In this document: positions 37,101 through 45,220 of the stretch, in pieces | Layout of the letters: each line of letters opens with the position of its first letter | How positions within the stretch are numbered: position 1 is the first letter of the stretch | Assembly: GCF_900343155.1 (NCBI RefSeq) | Contig: NZ_OUNG01000003.1 | Coordinates: forward strand, 186,001 to 250,000 | DNA: 64,000 bases | Direction: 5' to 3' | DNA from: Lactimicrobium massiliense | GTDB taxonomy: Bacteria > Bacillota_I > Bacilli_A > Erysipelotrichales > Erysipelotrichaceae | Made by a program: the position numbers and the translations under genes | The notes under the pieces: model-generated | Databases searched by the model: none | What the model saw: only the letters and a program-made list of their open reading frames with translations | Told to the model about the DNA's origin: nothing

Positions 37101-37760
37101 GATATCGAAATCCTGCTCCTCGATGTCGTGAACAAGGTGATAGACTACTCCCTCTTTGTCCGTGACAGAAACATTGAGCAAAAGCTCTGTATAATCTGCC
37201 GTCTTTTCAAACAATCTTGGCAGATACTGATTCAGGGAATTGCATTCCTTAATAAATAGCATCTGGAAGAGTTCATCGACCGAATTGTCATTTTTCAGCT
37301 GAATGATCTGCTGCTTTTCTTTCTCTGTGAATTCAAGCTCTGTATCGAACGGTGTGGTCACCATGTCCGGCTCCAGCTTGGAACCGTTCTCGGAAGACAG
37401 CACACGGATATGATCCGGCATGTAGTCATTGACTTCCATGAACCGGATGGCGATCAGGCGGTTGAACCATGTATAAGCGACTTCTTCCACGACACTGTTA
37501 AAAGCGGTCTGATAGTCAGATCCTTTCGCACGGTCACTGATCAGCCTGGCAAGATGTGCTCTCTGGCGCACAGCATCCCCGGAGATCACATACGGCTCTT
37601 TTGTGCCGATGTCGTATGCTTCTTCCCCCAGCATAGACTGCGGAAGAGCGGACTTGATCCCCTGATCCGTGATTCCCATCAGACTTGCTTTATAGGTGAT
37701 ATCCGCAATGAGCTTCTTTCTGGCCCATGTTGCGAAGTTTTTGATCGATGTCTTATTCAT
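34146..37760 (-). CDS. pglX: BREX adenine-specific DNA methyltransferase PglX
   Basis: 1204 residues. The MTase core has motif I LMDPSMGSGHILVYGFDVL near residue 340 and motif IV TNPPYMGANN near residue 525. Helical and target-recognition regions follow (FPIWLEKL, GWWTANHVL) and the C-terminal coiled domain (DRMQDMMDHSKSAHDVS). It methylates the BREX site to mark self DNA. No frame break is seen. Residues ~480-970 are encoded by AT-rich DNA unlike the ends of the gene. Confidence 0.96.
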   Translation of the reverse strand: MNKTSIKNFATWARKKLIADITYKASLMGITDQGIKSALPQSMLGEEAYDIGTKEPYVISGDAVRQRAHLARLISDRAKGSDYQTAFNSVVEEVAYTWFNRLIAIRFMEVNDYMPDHIRVLSSENGSKLEPDMVTTPFDTELEFTEKEKQQIIQLKNDNSVDELFQMLFIKECNSLNQYLPRLFEKTADYTELLLNVSVTDKEGVVYHLVHDIEEQDFDINNIGEDGRPTGQVEIIGWLYQYYNAELKDETFAFLKKNKKITKERIPSATQLFTPDWIVRYMVENSLGRVWLNGHPNDELKKNWIYYIDEAKQKPEVEAKLQEEREEYKKLRPEDLTLMDPSMGSGHILVYGFDVLMQIYTSVGYSERDAAQSILKNNLYGLDIDERAFQLAYFAVMMKGRQYDRRILTRGIEPHVYAIEESNDINREHLKFLGNLQDEQTRKKNQKELVCLLDRFRDAKIYGSIIKVEGYDFDALTKYVHATETEKQISLETLGLQETISEIQSTLCICKTMQDKYLTVVTNPPYMGANNMNATLSNYIKTNYPDVKSDMSTVFMSLSSFMCLEKGLISMINIPVWMFITSYQNFRAKLLSQETIVNLIHPGRGIFGSDFGTTTFVLANHKIDNYRAYYFRLFEKQGDVLSNEDRKKAFLLRKGQYIENQENFSLLPGYPLAYWTNQNMFKAFASAVPLEKLADVKVGLQTGDNERFLKLWFEVPYDKITFNSLDGKEVEWIPYNKGGDYRKWFGNQYFIVNWTASGKSIKDYHGSYARNTNFYFQSGFSWSDVSSGRMSVRYWPKGCIFDTCAPTFFSEKYGYELLALANSRIGQYLMDILSPTIHYTAGSMQKFPIWLEKLSMGDEAKECIEISKADYDSSEISWNFRTGWWTANHVLSVQDAWDQWKALCDKRIDKQKSLEEKINSYYISAYGLQDSLTPNISRNDISLTVADKQRDVKALLSYTVGCLLGRYSLDVDGLAYAGGDWDASKYSTFIPDVDNVIPITDEDYFDDDIVGLLIQWLKKVYGEDTLEENLDFIAKALGNKGNTSREIIRNYFLTDFFKDHCQTYSVTGSGKRPIYWLYDSGKQNGFKALIYMHRYNEDTTGVVRVKYLHRMEQIYMSEIDRMQDMMDHSKSAHDVSVASKRKEKLQKQLKECKDYDEKISHLALDRIAIDLDDGVKVNYRKVQTGSDGKFYEVLADSKNIMKKE
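34850..36320 (-). other. AT-rich mosaic segment inside pglX
   Basis: Hand counts give GC of 21/60 (35221-35280), 21/60 (35881-35940) and 19/60 (36121-36180), against 30/60 (36601-36660) and 32/60 (37021-37080) in the same gene. The segment covers motif IV and the target-recognition part. This looks like recombination that swapped specificity; boundaries are approximate. Confidence 0.6.
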
Positions 37761-37784
37761 AGCCTACCGTCCTTATCATGGTGA

Positions 37785-40700
37785 TCAGAACTCGATGTTC
37801 ACAATCGTATCTTCTTCCAGCTGCTTCTTGAGACGTACCCTGAGTGTTTCCACAAAGTCGTCGACGTCAGCCTCTGTTTCCACTCTCTGGGAAGCTGACA
37901 TAGTGATCTGCTTGATCGTCACATTCTTGGTTCTCTTTTGATGTACCGGTGTCACCGGAGTCACAGGAGTATCGTCGCCATTCTCCTTCGCTCTTCTCCG
38001 TTCCTCTTCGATCCGCTTTCTTTCCAGTTCCTGATCGATCCTATCCATCTCATTGAGCAGACGCATCTTCTGGGCTTCCGCCTTATCCGCGAAGCCTCTG
38101 AGAGAAGATACATTGTTGCACTTCTTAGCTCCTTCCCGGAGATCTGCGAAGAACCGGCGGTACTGCGCTTCCTTTTCCGCTTGATAAGGCTTTGCGGAAA
38201 GGACTTCGATGACACGCTTCTCTGCCTCATCGATAGCCGCTACGACCGGTGCCTCCTGAGCATCCAGGATCTGGTTATAGAGATTCATGAAGGTTTCCAG
38301 CAGTTCCGGAAGCTTCGGAATGTTGTTGTACGGTTCCTGTTGTCTTAGGATATCTTCGATGGCATGGACATTTTCCTCCAGTTCCTCATTGGCGATATAG
38401 GTCTTGCTGTCTTCATAGATATTCATGAGGCGGATCGCACGGTCAAAGATCTGCTTCTGCTCGCCTTTGAAGAAGCTGCGGATCGGCTCGTAGTAATCCG
38501 CGAAATCCAGGAAATCATCCTGATAGCGCTGGATATTCTTATAGAATTCTGTAGTAGAATCCGCCTCGCAGATCATGGTCAGCAGGCGCTTGCCATCACT
38601 GATGGTCTTCTTGCCCGGATACTTTGCATAGTCATACTGCACCAGCAGACGATCCAGATCATTTGCCATGTTCTGCGCATTGCGAACAAAGGCATGCATC
38701 ATCTGATCTTCATCATCGAAATCCGTGGAGACATGGAAAAGCTCTTTCATGACATCCCGACAGATCTTCTTCTCCCGGTCGGAGATCCGGGTCCTCTGCT
38801 CCATCATGAGCTTTTCCTGGTACTGCTTCTTTGTGATATAGGAGATGATCTCGTCCTTACTCTTATTGATCAGGCTGACCTGGGCACCATTCATGTAGAA
38901 AGTGAGATCTCCCCTGCGGAACAGCTTGGCGATCAGCCAGTCCACATCATCTTCGACAAAGCCATACGGAGCCTTCATGAAGTAGTCCTTGACAGTCTTC
39001 ATGGACGTCTTCATATGCATCTGTGTCTGCCGCTGGATATACTGCAGTGCATCATCCAGAGCATGCACATTTGCCTCTCCCTGATCGCCCAGCTTCAGAT
39101 TCATCTGATTGCTGGAATCAAAGAGCCTGCGGATATCAGATTCACTGAATGCGGCATCAATATAGGAAAGCTTGTGGTATACGGTGTCTACCAGGCGGCC
39201 GACTGCCTCATTGATCCGGCTGGCAACATCTTTTGCCTTGATATTGGCCTTATCGCCATTGACATAGATGGCAGCTTCCTTCAGTGCCTCTGTCAGATAT
39301 AATTTGGCGTTTGAAGCACGGTCCCGCATCTCCAGACGCTTGGCATCCTTGATGGACTCGTACTTGGTCAGTGCAGAAGTTGTATTCCTGCGGAGGAACT
39401 TCTCGATCTTAAGATAGGTCTGAATCTCGTCCATGAAGCTGCGGTCGTTCGGAAGGACGACCAGCACTTCCTTTCCCTGACCGGACATCATACGGAGCGT
39501 GATCTCATCCTCGATATCTGCCGCCGGCGTGATGATATGCACACCGATATCATTGTTCTGATTAGCCTTGTACGGACGGTCATCGACAGTCTGATTGAAG
39601 CGGAACGCATAACGGCCGTTGAACTTCGGATACTGGTAGCGGTTATCACGAAGGATCTCCTCAAAGATCATTTCCGAGATCTTGTTGATGACCTCAGCGT
39701 TATCAACCTGCTCCTCTTCGATCTCGCGGTTGATCTCCTGCTCTTCATCGGTCAGGAAGACATAGACATCGCCGTTCTTCTGCACGAGCATCTGGCGCTG
39801 CAGTACGGTCAGTGCATCCTGCACGCGTTCCTTCAGCGTGATACGATCCTCATCGATGCTGGTCATCATGAGGGTTGTGATGTTATCGATATTTGCCTGG
39901 ATGTCCTCAACATATTTGATCAGGAACAGTGTCTTCAGCACATCGATAGCAAAAACATTGCTGTCCTTTCCTTCCGGATTGATCTTGCCATTGTCATAGG
40001 CTTTGATGATGACGCTCCGGTGACTGTGGTCCAGGAAGTTCTCCATCGGCGCATAGAAGGCATAAAACGGCATCAGGGTTCCTTCCGGCATACTGCCCCA
40101 AGCAGCTGCGGATTCCTTGAACATAGCCAGCATGGAACGTTCGCCTTCCGACAGATGCTTGCCGGATGCTCCATGCGTACGGATGGCAGTCAGCACGGAT
40201 GCCAGCAGGTTGAACTGATACGGAATAAACGGATAAACATCCGCAAAATCCTGTGCGGAAGAATACAGTTTCCGCTCAACGGATCCAGAGAACACGATCC
40301 GGTTTTCGATGATGGTCTGCTTCTGTCCATAGAGAAGGCGCAGCATCTGTGCGGCTGTATCCTTCTTCTCCAGAATTCTCTTCTTGATGACCGCATCAAC
40401 GTTCGCAGAAGATAGGGAAAGTCTTGTATCGAAGCGACCTTGAATCTTGGAGAAATCATTGCCGATGACCTTTACGACAGAGTCAATATCCTGCTGGGAA
40501 GTCACGATGATCCATGCCTTGCCCATGCATTCTCTGCCGAGGTCTTCTTCCAGTGTCTGCAGATTCAGCATCAGCGCACGGTTGTCACCGATGTACTGGC
40601 CGACTTCATCCACGGCAAAGACAACATGATGGTTATTGCCCTTGCTGTCGATATACTTCTTTACCCGTTTTGCAAAATCTTCAATGCTGACCCGATACGT

Positions 40701-41399
40701 TCCGGATGCCTTCTCGCACCAATTTCTTGCAGCGTCTTCACTCATGAAGCCCATGTCAGAGAGGACATCAACGATATCGTCCTGAATGAAGTCAAAGTCG
40801 TTCCGGGAACTCTCCCAGGTATCACCGGTAGCATCTTCAAATTTCTGTTTGAATTCTTCGTATCTTCCTTTATCGGAGAGCTGTTTTTCCAGATCCGCCA
40901 GATACGGGATGGACCCGCAGAATCCCTGCATCTCATTGAAGACCTTCAGGAAAACATTGACGATGGCGTCTTTGTTTTCCTTGCCGTTCGATTCGCTCTT
41001 GGAATCGATATTGAACAGCACGACGTCCGTCGGCGTCTGCGCCGCCAGCTGCATATCTGCCAGCACGGCAGCATCCGAAATCTTGTTGTCTTCAATGAAG
41101 TAATCGATTGCATACTTGCCGGCGATCTCCTTATTTTCCAGAAGGTAGGAAAGGATCTTCAGCAAGTGTGATTTACCGGATCCGAAGAAGCCGGAAATCC
41201 AGACACCGGTCTTTGTGGTATTTCCGATGATTCCCTGTTTATAAGCGGAGAAGAAGTCCGCGAAATGCTTCTGCAGTTCCCTGGTAACGACATACTCCTC
41301 GAGTTCCTGCTTCACATTGGCATTTTCATCCTGACCTACGATAATGACACCCTGAAGATCACGGTCAATATTCTTCAGAAACATATCTCTGATCTGCAT
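37785..41399 (-). CDS. brxC: BREX P-loop ATPase BrxC
   Basis: 1204 residues, as usual for the family. Walker A is WISGFFGSGKSHLLKILSYL near residue 70, with VVFAVDEVGQYIGDN as the Walker B region near residue 265. Long helical/coiled segments follow, ending in a basic region and QRVETEADVDDFVETLRVRL. BrxC is a core BREX component needed for defence. It lies between brxB and pglX with 14- and 24-bp gaps. Its equal length to PglX is coincidental; the two are unrelated. Confidence 0.96.
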   Translation of the reverse strand: MQIRDMFLKNIDRDLQGVIIVGQDENANVKQELEEYVVTRELQKHFADFFSAYKQGIIGNTTKTGVWISGFFGSGKSHLLKILSYLLENKEIAGKYAIDYFIEDNKISDAAVLADMQLAAQTPTDVVLFNIDSKSESNGKENKDAIVNVFLKVFNEMQGFCGSIPYLADLEKQLSDKGRYEEFKQKFEDATGDTWESSRNDFDFIQDDIVDVLSDMGFMSEDAARNWCEKASGTYRVSIEDFAKRVKKYIDSKGNNHHVVFAVDEVGQYIGDNRALMLNLQTLEEDLGRECMGKAWIIVTSQQDIDSVVKVIGNDFSKIQGRFDTRLSLSSANVDAVIKKRILEKKDTAAQMLRLLYGQKQTIIENRIVFSGSVERKLYSSAQDFADVYPFIPYQFNLLASVLTAIRTHGASGKHLSEGERSMLAMFKESAAAWGSMPEGTLMPFYAFYAPMENFLDHSHRSVIIKAYDNGKINPEGKDSNVFAIDVLKTLFLIKYVEDIQANIDNITTLMMTSIDEDRITLKERVQDALTVLQRQMLVQKNGDVYVFLTDEEQEINREIEEEQVDNAEVINKISEMIFEEILRDNRYQYPKFNGRYAFRFNQTVDDRPYKANQNNDIGVHIITPAADIEDEITLRMMSGQGKEVLVVLPNDRSFMDEIQTYLKIEKFLRRNTTSALTKYESIKDAKRLEMRDRASNAKLYLTEALKEAAIYVNGDKANIKAKDVASRINEAVGRLVDTVYHKLSYIDAAFSESDIRRLFDSSNQMNLKLGDQGEANVHALDDALQYIQRQTQMHMKTSMKTVKDYFMKAPYGFVEDDVDWLIAKLFRRGDLTFYMNGAQVSLINKSKDEIISYITKKQYQEKLMMEQRTRISDREKKICRDVMKELFHVSTDFDDEDQMMHAFVRNAQNMANDLDRLLVQYDYAKYPGKKTISDGKRLLTMICEADSTTEFYKNIQRYQDDFLDFADYYEPIRSFFKGEQKQIFDRAIRLMNIYEDSKTYIANEELEENVHAIEDILRQQEPYNNIPKLPELLETFMNLYNQILDAQEAPVVAAIDEAEKRVIEVLSAKPYQAEKEAQYRRFFADLREGAKKCNNVSSLRGFADKAEAQKMRLLNEMDRIDQELERKRIEEERRRAKENGDDTPVTPVTPVHQKRTKNVTIKQITMSASQRVETEADVDDFVETLRVRLKKQLEEDTIVNIEF

Positions 41400-41413
41400 A
41401 TTCTTCTTCCTCT

Positions 41414-42043
41414 CTATCTTGCAATCCGGAATGCCCGGTAATAGTTGTCTTCCTTGCGTTCATCGAATACGACGAGTTCCTGCTCCGTATAGGTTCCAGG
41501 ATAGAACAGAACCATCGGTGTGGAAGCGAATTCCTTCGGCATGTTATAGAAGACCTTGTTAAAGACCTCCGGTGCCTCCAGAAGCGGATAGCATTTACCG
41601 ATACCGGTGATGAAAACCACGGCATTTTCCGGCGTATGATCCACGATATACTGCACCAGGTAGTTGTCCTTATCGGTAATGCGAAGTGTACGCTGTACGG
41701 CCTTTACAACGCGCTCCAGTCCATTCCGCTCTTCCATTTTTTCTGTCTTCTCGATGAAGTTCTTGGATTCCAGATAGTCAATGATGATGTCATAGAGATC
41801 GAAGACGATCAGTTCAAATCCTTCGGTCCCTTTTTCATTCCGCTTTTTCATCTGGCTGATCCGGTTGCGGACCTTCAGTTCTTCTTCCGGTTCGTAATCG
41901 AAGACCCAGTAATTGACTTCATTTGCCTTGCCATCCGCCCGGCGGAAAGTCGGCCGATGAATCTTCTCGTCCATCTCATCAAGACGCACATTCAGGTTTC
42001 TTCTGGATGAACGAAGGCGGCGAATTCTCTCTTCCTCTGCCAT
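41414..42043 (-). CDS. brxB: BREX protein BrxB (DUF1788)
   Basis: 209 residues of the DUF1788 type: an N-terminal basic stretch (RIRRLRSSRRNLNVRLDEMD), ELIVFDLYDIIIDYLE in the middle, and VVFITGIGKCYPLLEAPEVFN then PMVLFYPGTYTEQELVVFDE near the end. BrxB is required for BREX defence and methylation, with no assigned chemistry. The gene abuts brxA (1-bp gap) and brxC. Confidence 0.93.
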   Translation of the reverse strand: MAEEERIRRLRSSRRNLNVRLDEMDEKIHRPTFRRADGKANEVNYWVFDYEPEEELKVRNRISQMKKRNEKGTEGFELIVFDLYDIIIDYLESKNFIEKTEKMEERNGLERVVKAVQRTLRITDKDNYLVQYIVDHTPENAVVFITGIGKCYPLLEAPEVFNKVFYNMPKEFASTPMVLFYPGTYTEQELVVFDERKEDNYYRAFRIAR

Positions 42044-42044
42044 G

Positions 42045-42647
42045 TCAAGCCTCCCCCGTCAGTGCTTTGACGATCACTGCCATCTCATGATCCTGCAGCC
42101 AATGTTCTAATGATGGATCCAAAATCGGTTTCAGAATCTTACGTTCTTTCTTACCGTCACCCGACATTCCTGCATTCAGTAAATACTGTTTGTAAGTGGC
42201 TCCAAGCCTTCCTAATGTCTGATCCGTCCACTTTGCGACTTCTTCATCCTGTATCTGTTTATTGTGGAAGAAAACTCGGATATCCGCATCGTAAAACGAA
42301 TTACTTCCTATTAACATCTTTTCTCTGATCACTTCATACATGAAGTCAAAGAACAAGGTATCATTTGCCATGATGCTGGACAGCACGAACAGCTTCTGTG
42401 TAGCAATATCTGACTCCAGAAACAGATCATAGAAATCATTGCCAAGTGCTTTGATCCATCTGGTAACCGTACTGTAGATCATCTTTGATCTTGCCGGTGT
42501 CTGCGCACCAAACAGATTTCCCTGTGTATTGAGCACTTTGATCTCTTCAAAGGATTTTCCGCTCTGAAGCAGTTCCACTTCCTTCCGGAACTCCATGAAC
42601 CAGAAGGCAAATTTCACTGCACCTGCACTGTATTTATTTCGCTTCAT
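42045..42647 (-). CDS. brxA: BREX protein BrxA (DUF1819)
   Basis: 200 residues matching DUF1819: KYSAGAVKFAFWFMEFRKEV at the start, QGNLFGAQTPARSKMIYSTV, and helix-rich RFLNLGDFYDLFLESDIATQ-type regions. BrxA is a small DNA-binding fold protein and the first core gene of type I BREX operons. It follows the HTH gene by 12 bp. Confidence 0.94.
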   Translation of the reverse strand: MKRNKYSAGAVKFAFWFMEFRKEVELLQSGKSFEEIKVLNTQGNLFGAQTPARSKMIYSTVTRWIKALGNDFYDLFLESDIATQKLFVLSSIMANDTLFFDFMYEVIREKMLIGSNSFYDADIRVFFHNKQIQDEEVAKWTDQTLGRLGATYKQYLLNAGMSGDGKKERKILKPILDPSLEHWLQDHEMAVIVKALTGEA

Positions 42648-42659
42648 CCATTGCCTCCG

Positions 42660-42875
42660 TTATTCTTCCTTGCAGTGAATCACCTCGGCAACATCACCGA
42701 GATCACAGTCCAGCACATCGCATATTTTGACCAGTACCTCAAGAGATACGATCTCATTCCTGCCCATTCTGGCAACCGTATTGGAACTGATTCCCGTTGC
42801 CTCACGAAGATCCTTCTTCTTCATACCCTTGTCAATCAGAAGCTTCCAGAGTCTGTTGTAACTGATAGTAGCCAT
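42660..42875 (-). CDS. small HTH (XRE/Cro) regulator heading the BREX operon
   Basis: 71 residues, almost all a Cro/CI-type helix-turn-helix of the short HTH_26 kind: YNRLWKLLIDKGMKKKDLRE, ATGISSNTVARMGRNE, VLVKICDVLDCDLGDV. It is the first gene of the operon and probably represses its own promoter at the palindromes 42903-42954. It is not the WYL-type BrxR found in some other BREX loci. Confidence 0.85.
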   Translation of the reverse strand: MATISYNRLWKLLIDKGMKKKDLREATGISSNTVARMGRNEIVSLEVLVKICDVLDCDLGDVAEVIHCKEE

Positions 42876-42902
42876 AGCCGATTCCTCTATATGATCATTC
42901 TT

Positions 42903-42954
42903 CCAGATAAAGTATTTCTGGGGTAATCATAACATCAGTCATACTGATCAACAA
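42903..42954 (-). promoter_or_regulatory. BREX operon promoter and operators
   Basis: On the minus strand TTGTTG (42949-42954), 17-bp spacer and TATGAT (42926-42931). The spacer is nearly filled by ATCAGT-CAT-ACTGAT (42934-42948). A second inverted repeat, CCAGA...TCTGG (42903-42921), covers the predicted transcript start. Both suit binding by the HTH protein 30 bp downstream. Confidence 0.6.
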
Positions 42955-43193
42955 TGACAGAAGCTTGCAGAAAATACATTTTTCATTCTCAATAAAGGAG
43001 TAATTAATGATAACCTGCATAATTTCTTTCAATGGCGAAACTCCGAAATGTCAAGGATGGCATCACCCCTAAGAGCAACAAAAAGCTTCGCAATAAGTAT
43101 GGATGAACATGAACAAGCTTCATTCACCGGCATACATCATTACGAAGCATTTCTCAGAATATTATTATTGAGACATAACTATTCACGACTATT

Positions 43194-43532
43194 TCATTTA
43201 TCTTCTGACAGTTCTGCCAGTTCTGAATACAGTTTAAGCACCGTGTTCATCAGTTCAATTTGCTCATCACTCAACTGATCTAGAGTCTGCAGTCTTTTCA
43301 CTTCATCGAGAAGCTCTTTGACCTGTGCATTCATCTGGTAAAACACACGTGGATTGCCCTGAACCACGACCCCATGGTTAAGAACGCACTGCATAATGTA
43401 GTCCTGCTTGCTCAGACCGGAGAGTTTCACAAGCTTATCCAATTGCTCATTTTCTTCTTCGGACATGCGGATACCGATGAATTTGGTACGCCATCTGCCT
43501 TTCTGATCAACATTTTTTGCTGACATTGTCAC
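43194..43532 (-). CDS. MobC-like ribbon-helix-helix relaxosome protein
   Basis: 112 residues: RWRTKFIGIRMSEEENEQLD, a ribbon-helix-helix head, LSGLSKQDYIMQCVLNHGVVV, then a coiled tail. This pattern is typical of MobC/accessory mobilisation proteins and of small genes next to integrases in Bacillota elements. It overlaps the integrase gene end by 4 bp. No matching relaxase is near, so it may instead be a regulator of integration. Confidence 0.7.
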   Translation of the reverse strand: MTMSAKNVDQKGRWRTKFIGIRMSEEENEQLDKLVKLSGLSKQDYIMQCVLNHGVVVQGNPRVFYQMNAQVKELLDEVKRLQTLDQLSDEQIELMNTVLKLYSELAELSEDK

Positions 43533-44608
43533 TCACCTCCTTTCTTCAGCTCATCCAGTGAATCAGCAAGCTTTTGCTGATCATCTGGGAACATATGTGC
43601 ATAGTGATATGTGATGTAAACACTGCTGTGACCGACTCGCTGACCGATCGTAAGTGGAGACCACCCCATATGAATCAGTAAACTGACATGAGAATGTCTC
43701 AGATCATGAATGCGGATCCTGGGCAGCCCGGCACTTGCAGATCCCCTGTCCATTGCCCTTGAAAGCATAGATTTTGTCAGTGGAAACATGCGCTCATTTT
43801 GTTCAGGTTTATAGAGCATTTTCAGATAATCCTGCAGATCATCCACAAGGAAATCAGGCATTGAAACCTGCCGGATACTGTTTAAGGTCTTGGGTTTTGT
43901 AATGTATTCCTTACCCTTCAGTACGTAGTATGTCTTTGTGACATTGATGATTTTCTTGTCAAAATCAATGTCATCCGGTGTCAGAGCCAGCATTTCACCT
44001 TCACGCAAACCACACCAATAAAGGATCTGAAAGGCATAGTAATAGATGGGTTCAGCTTTCATTTCTTCAGAAAATGCAAGGTATTGTTCCTTGGTCCAGA
44101 AGCTGTTTTTCACTTCTTTGTCCGTCCCCATATTTCCCGCCAAGGCTGCAGGATTGGACTTTAGTTCGTAATATTTCATGCCGTGATTGAACATTGCCGA
44201 TAACTGGTTATGGATTGTCTTCAGATAGCTCTTAGACAGCCCTTTTCCATTGGAATTCTCATAAGAAATCAGTCTGTTCTGCCACTGCATGACATCCCTT
44301 GTCGTGATCTCATTCATCGGCAATTTTCCGAGATACGGAACAATCCAGGTATCAATAAGGGATTGCTTCATCACGCATGTATCAGGCTTCAGACGGCCCT
44401 TCATGTCCTCCATGTACTTCTCGGAAAACATCTTCAGTGTCATGCCGGAGCTACCACTGTTCTTCATCTTGAACGCCTGTTCCCATTCAACTGCTTCTCT
44501 CTTGGTTGAAAAACCACGTTTGGTCTTGTAAATGGTCTTTCCGTCAAAATCCTTGTAGCGGAACTTACAGAACCACGGATTCTTACCCTTTCCCTTATAA
44601 GCCGGCAT
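43529..44608 (-). CDS. int: tyrosine integrase of the island
   Basis: 359 residues. N-terminal arm-binding domain (WFCKFRYKDFDGKTIYKTKR...STKREA), SAM-like core domain, and an intact catalytic domain: Arg in CGLREGEMLAL, HDLRHSHVSLLIHMG, GQRVGH and the nucleophile Tyr in HYAHMFPDDQQ. It is the best candidate for the enzyme that inserted the island into guaA, using the core repeat at 16069/52237. The excisionase-like gene lies 2 bp upstream. Confidence 0.93.
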   Translation of the reverse strand: MPAYKGKGKNPWFCKFRYKDFDGKTIYKTKRGFSTKREAVEWEQAFKMKNSGSSGMTLKMFSEKYMEDMKGRLKPDTCVMKQSLIDTWIVPYLGKLPMNEITTRDVMQWQNRLISYENSNGKGLSKSYLKTIHNQLSAMFNHGMKYYELKSNPAALAGNMGTDKEVKNSFWTKEQYLAFSEEMKAEPIYYYAFQILYWCGLREGEMLALTPDDIDFDKKIINVTKTYYVLKGKEYITKPKTLNSIRQVSMPDFLVDDLQDYLKMLYKPEQNERMFPLTKSMLSRAMDRGSASAGLPRIRIHDLRHSHVSLLIHMGWSPLTIGQRVGHSSVYITYHYAHMFPDDQQKLADSLDELKKGGE

Positions 44609-44610
44609 AA

Positions 44611-44826
44611 TCAGTCCGCCTCCCTTTCTGATGACTTTCCTGTGTAGGTCTTCTCCTCAAAATAGATACGGCTTACCTTCCCCGGAACCGTCAGGTAACC
44701 CTGCGCTTCCAGCTGATCATTCAATTCTTTGATGATCTTGTATGCCATTGACCGAGATACTTCCATATACATGCAGACATCTTTTGCGGTCAGAAATCTT
44801 TTGTTACTCATAGGTACATTTTCCAT
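44611..44826 (-). CDS. excisionase-like winged-helix protein
   Basis: 71 residues from the ATG at 44826 (AGGAGG six bases before). SNKRFLTAKDVCMYMEVSRS then MAYKIIKELNDQLEAQGYL is a MerR/excisionase-type helix-turn-helix with a wing. It directly precedes the integrase and is divergent from a repressor-like gene across three phased palindromes, the typical arrangement of an integration switch. Confidence 0.72.
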   Translation of the reverse strand: MENVPMSNKRFLTAKDVCMYMEVSRSMAYKIIKELNDQLEAQGYLTVPGKVSRIYFEEKTYTGKSSEREAD

Positions 44827-44840
44827 GTGTTACCTCCTAA

Positions 44841-44907
44841 CACGGTTTTCCGTGCTTCTATTATTAGTATAGCACGGTTTTCCGTGTTGCCGACACGATT
44901 TCCCGTG
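44841..44907. promoter_or_regulatory. three helically phased palindromic operators
   Basis: CACGGTTTTCCGTG at 44841 and 44873 and CACGATTTCCCGTG at 44894. Spacings are 32 and 21 bp, three and two DNA turns. TATACT (minus strand, between the first two) is the likely -10 of the xis-int transcript. The array lies between divergent excisionase and repressor-like genes. Confidence 0.75.
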
Positions 44908-44968
44908 CTGTCTAAAAATGTTTTGTGGCTTTCATCAAAACGTGCTAACTTATTGGAAGAGGTTACTC

Positions 44969-45199
44969 ATGATTGAATATAAGATTGATGTTATTGAAGC
45001 ATTGAAAGATGCTGGCTATCCGGTACAGCGGATCCGTAATGAAAAGCTTTTGTCACAAAGCACTCTTAGTTCATTACGCAAAAATGCCTATATTTCTATG
45101 GACGCTTTGAACACAATCTGTATCCTTATTCATTGCCAGCCTGGTGATGTTATCCAAATGAATCTGTCTGAAGAAGAAAAAGAACAGTTTGCAAAGTAA
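44969..45199 (+). CDS. small XRE-type HTH regulator
   Basis: 76 residues from the ATG at 44969 (GAAGAGG upstream). YKIDVIEALKDAGYPVQRIR, LLSQSTLSSLRKNAY and LNTICILIHCQPGDVIQ form a short Cro/CI fold of the same type as the BREX regulator. It is divergent from the excisionase/integrase genes and probably binds the phased palindromes between them. Confidence 0.8.
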   Translation: MIEYKIDVIEALKDAGYPVQRIRNEKLLSQSTLSSLRKNAYISMDALNTICILIHCQPGDVIQMNLSEEEKEQFAK

Positions 45200-45220
45200 A
45201 CCGTTCATTCTGAGGTGATT

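Noticed and set aside
37938-41171. Several 130-310-codon plus-strand frames opposite brxC
   Set aside because: They are antisense shadows of the brxC codon pattern, Ile/Asp/His-rich and without starts or motifs.
34146-41399. pglX and brxC both 1204 codons, suggesting duplication
   Set aside because: Their motifs and sequences are unrelated; equal length is chance.
44841-44907. Repeated palindromes as a CRISPR array
   Set aside because: Only three 14-bp palindromes, with unequal 18- and 7-bp gaps between them and no cas genes; they fit operators between divergent regulators.
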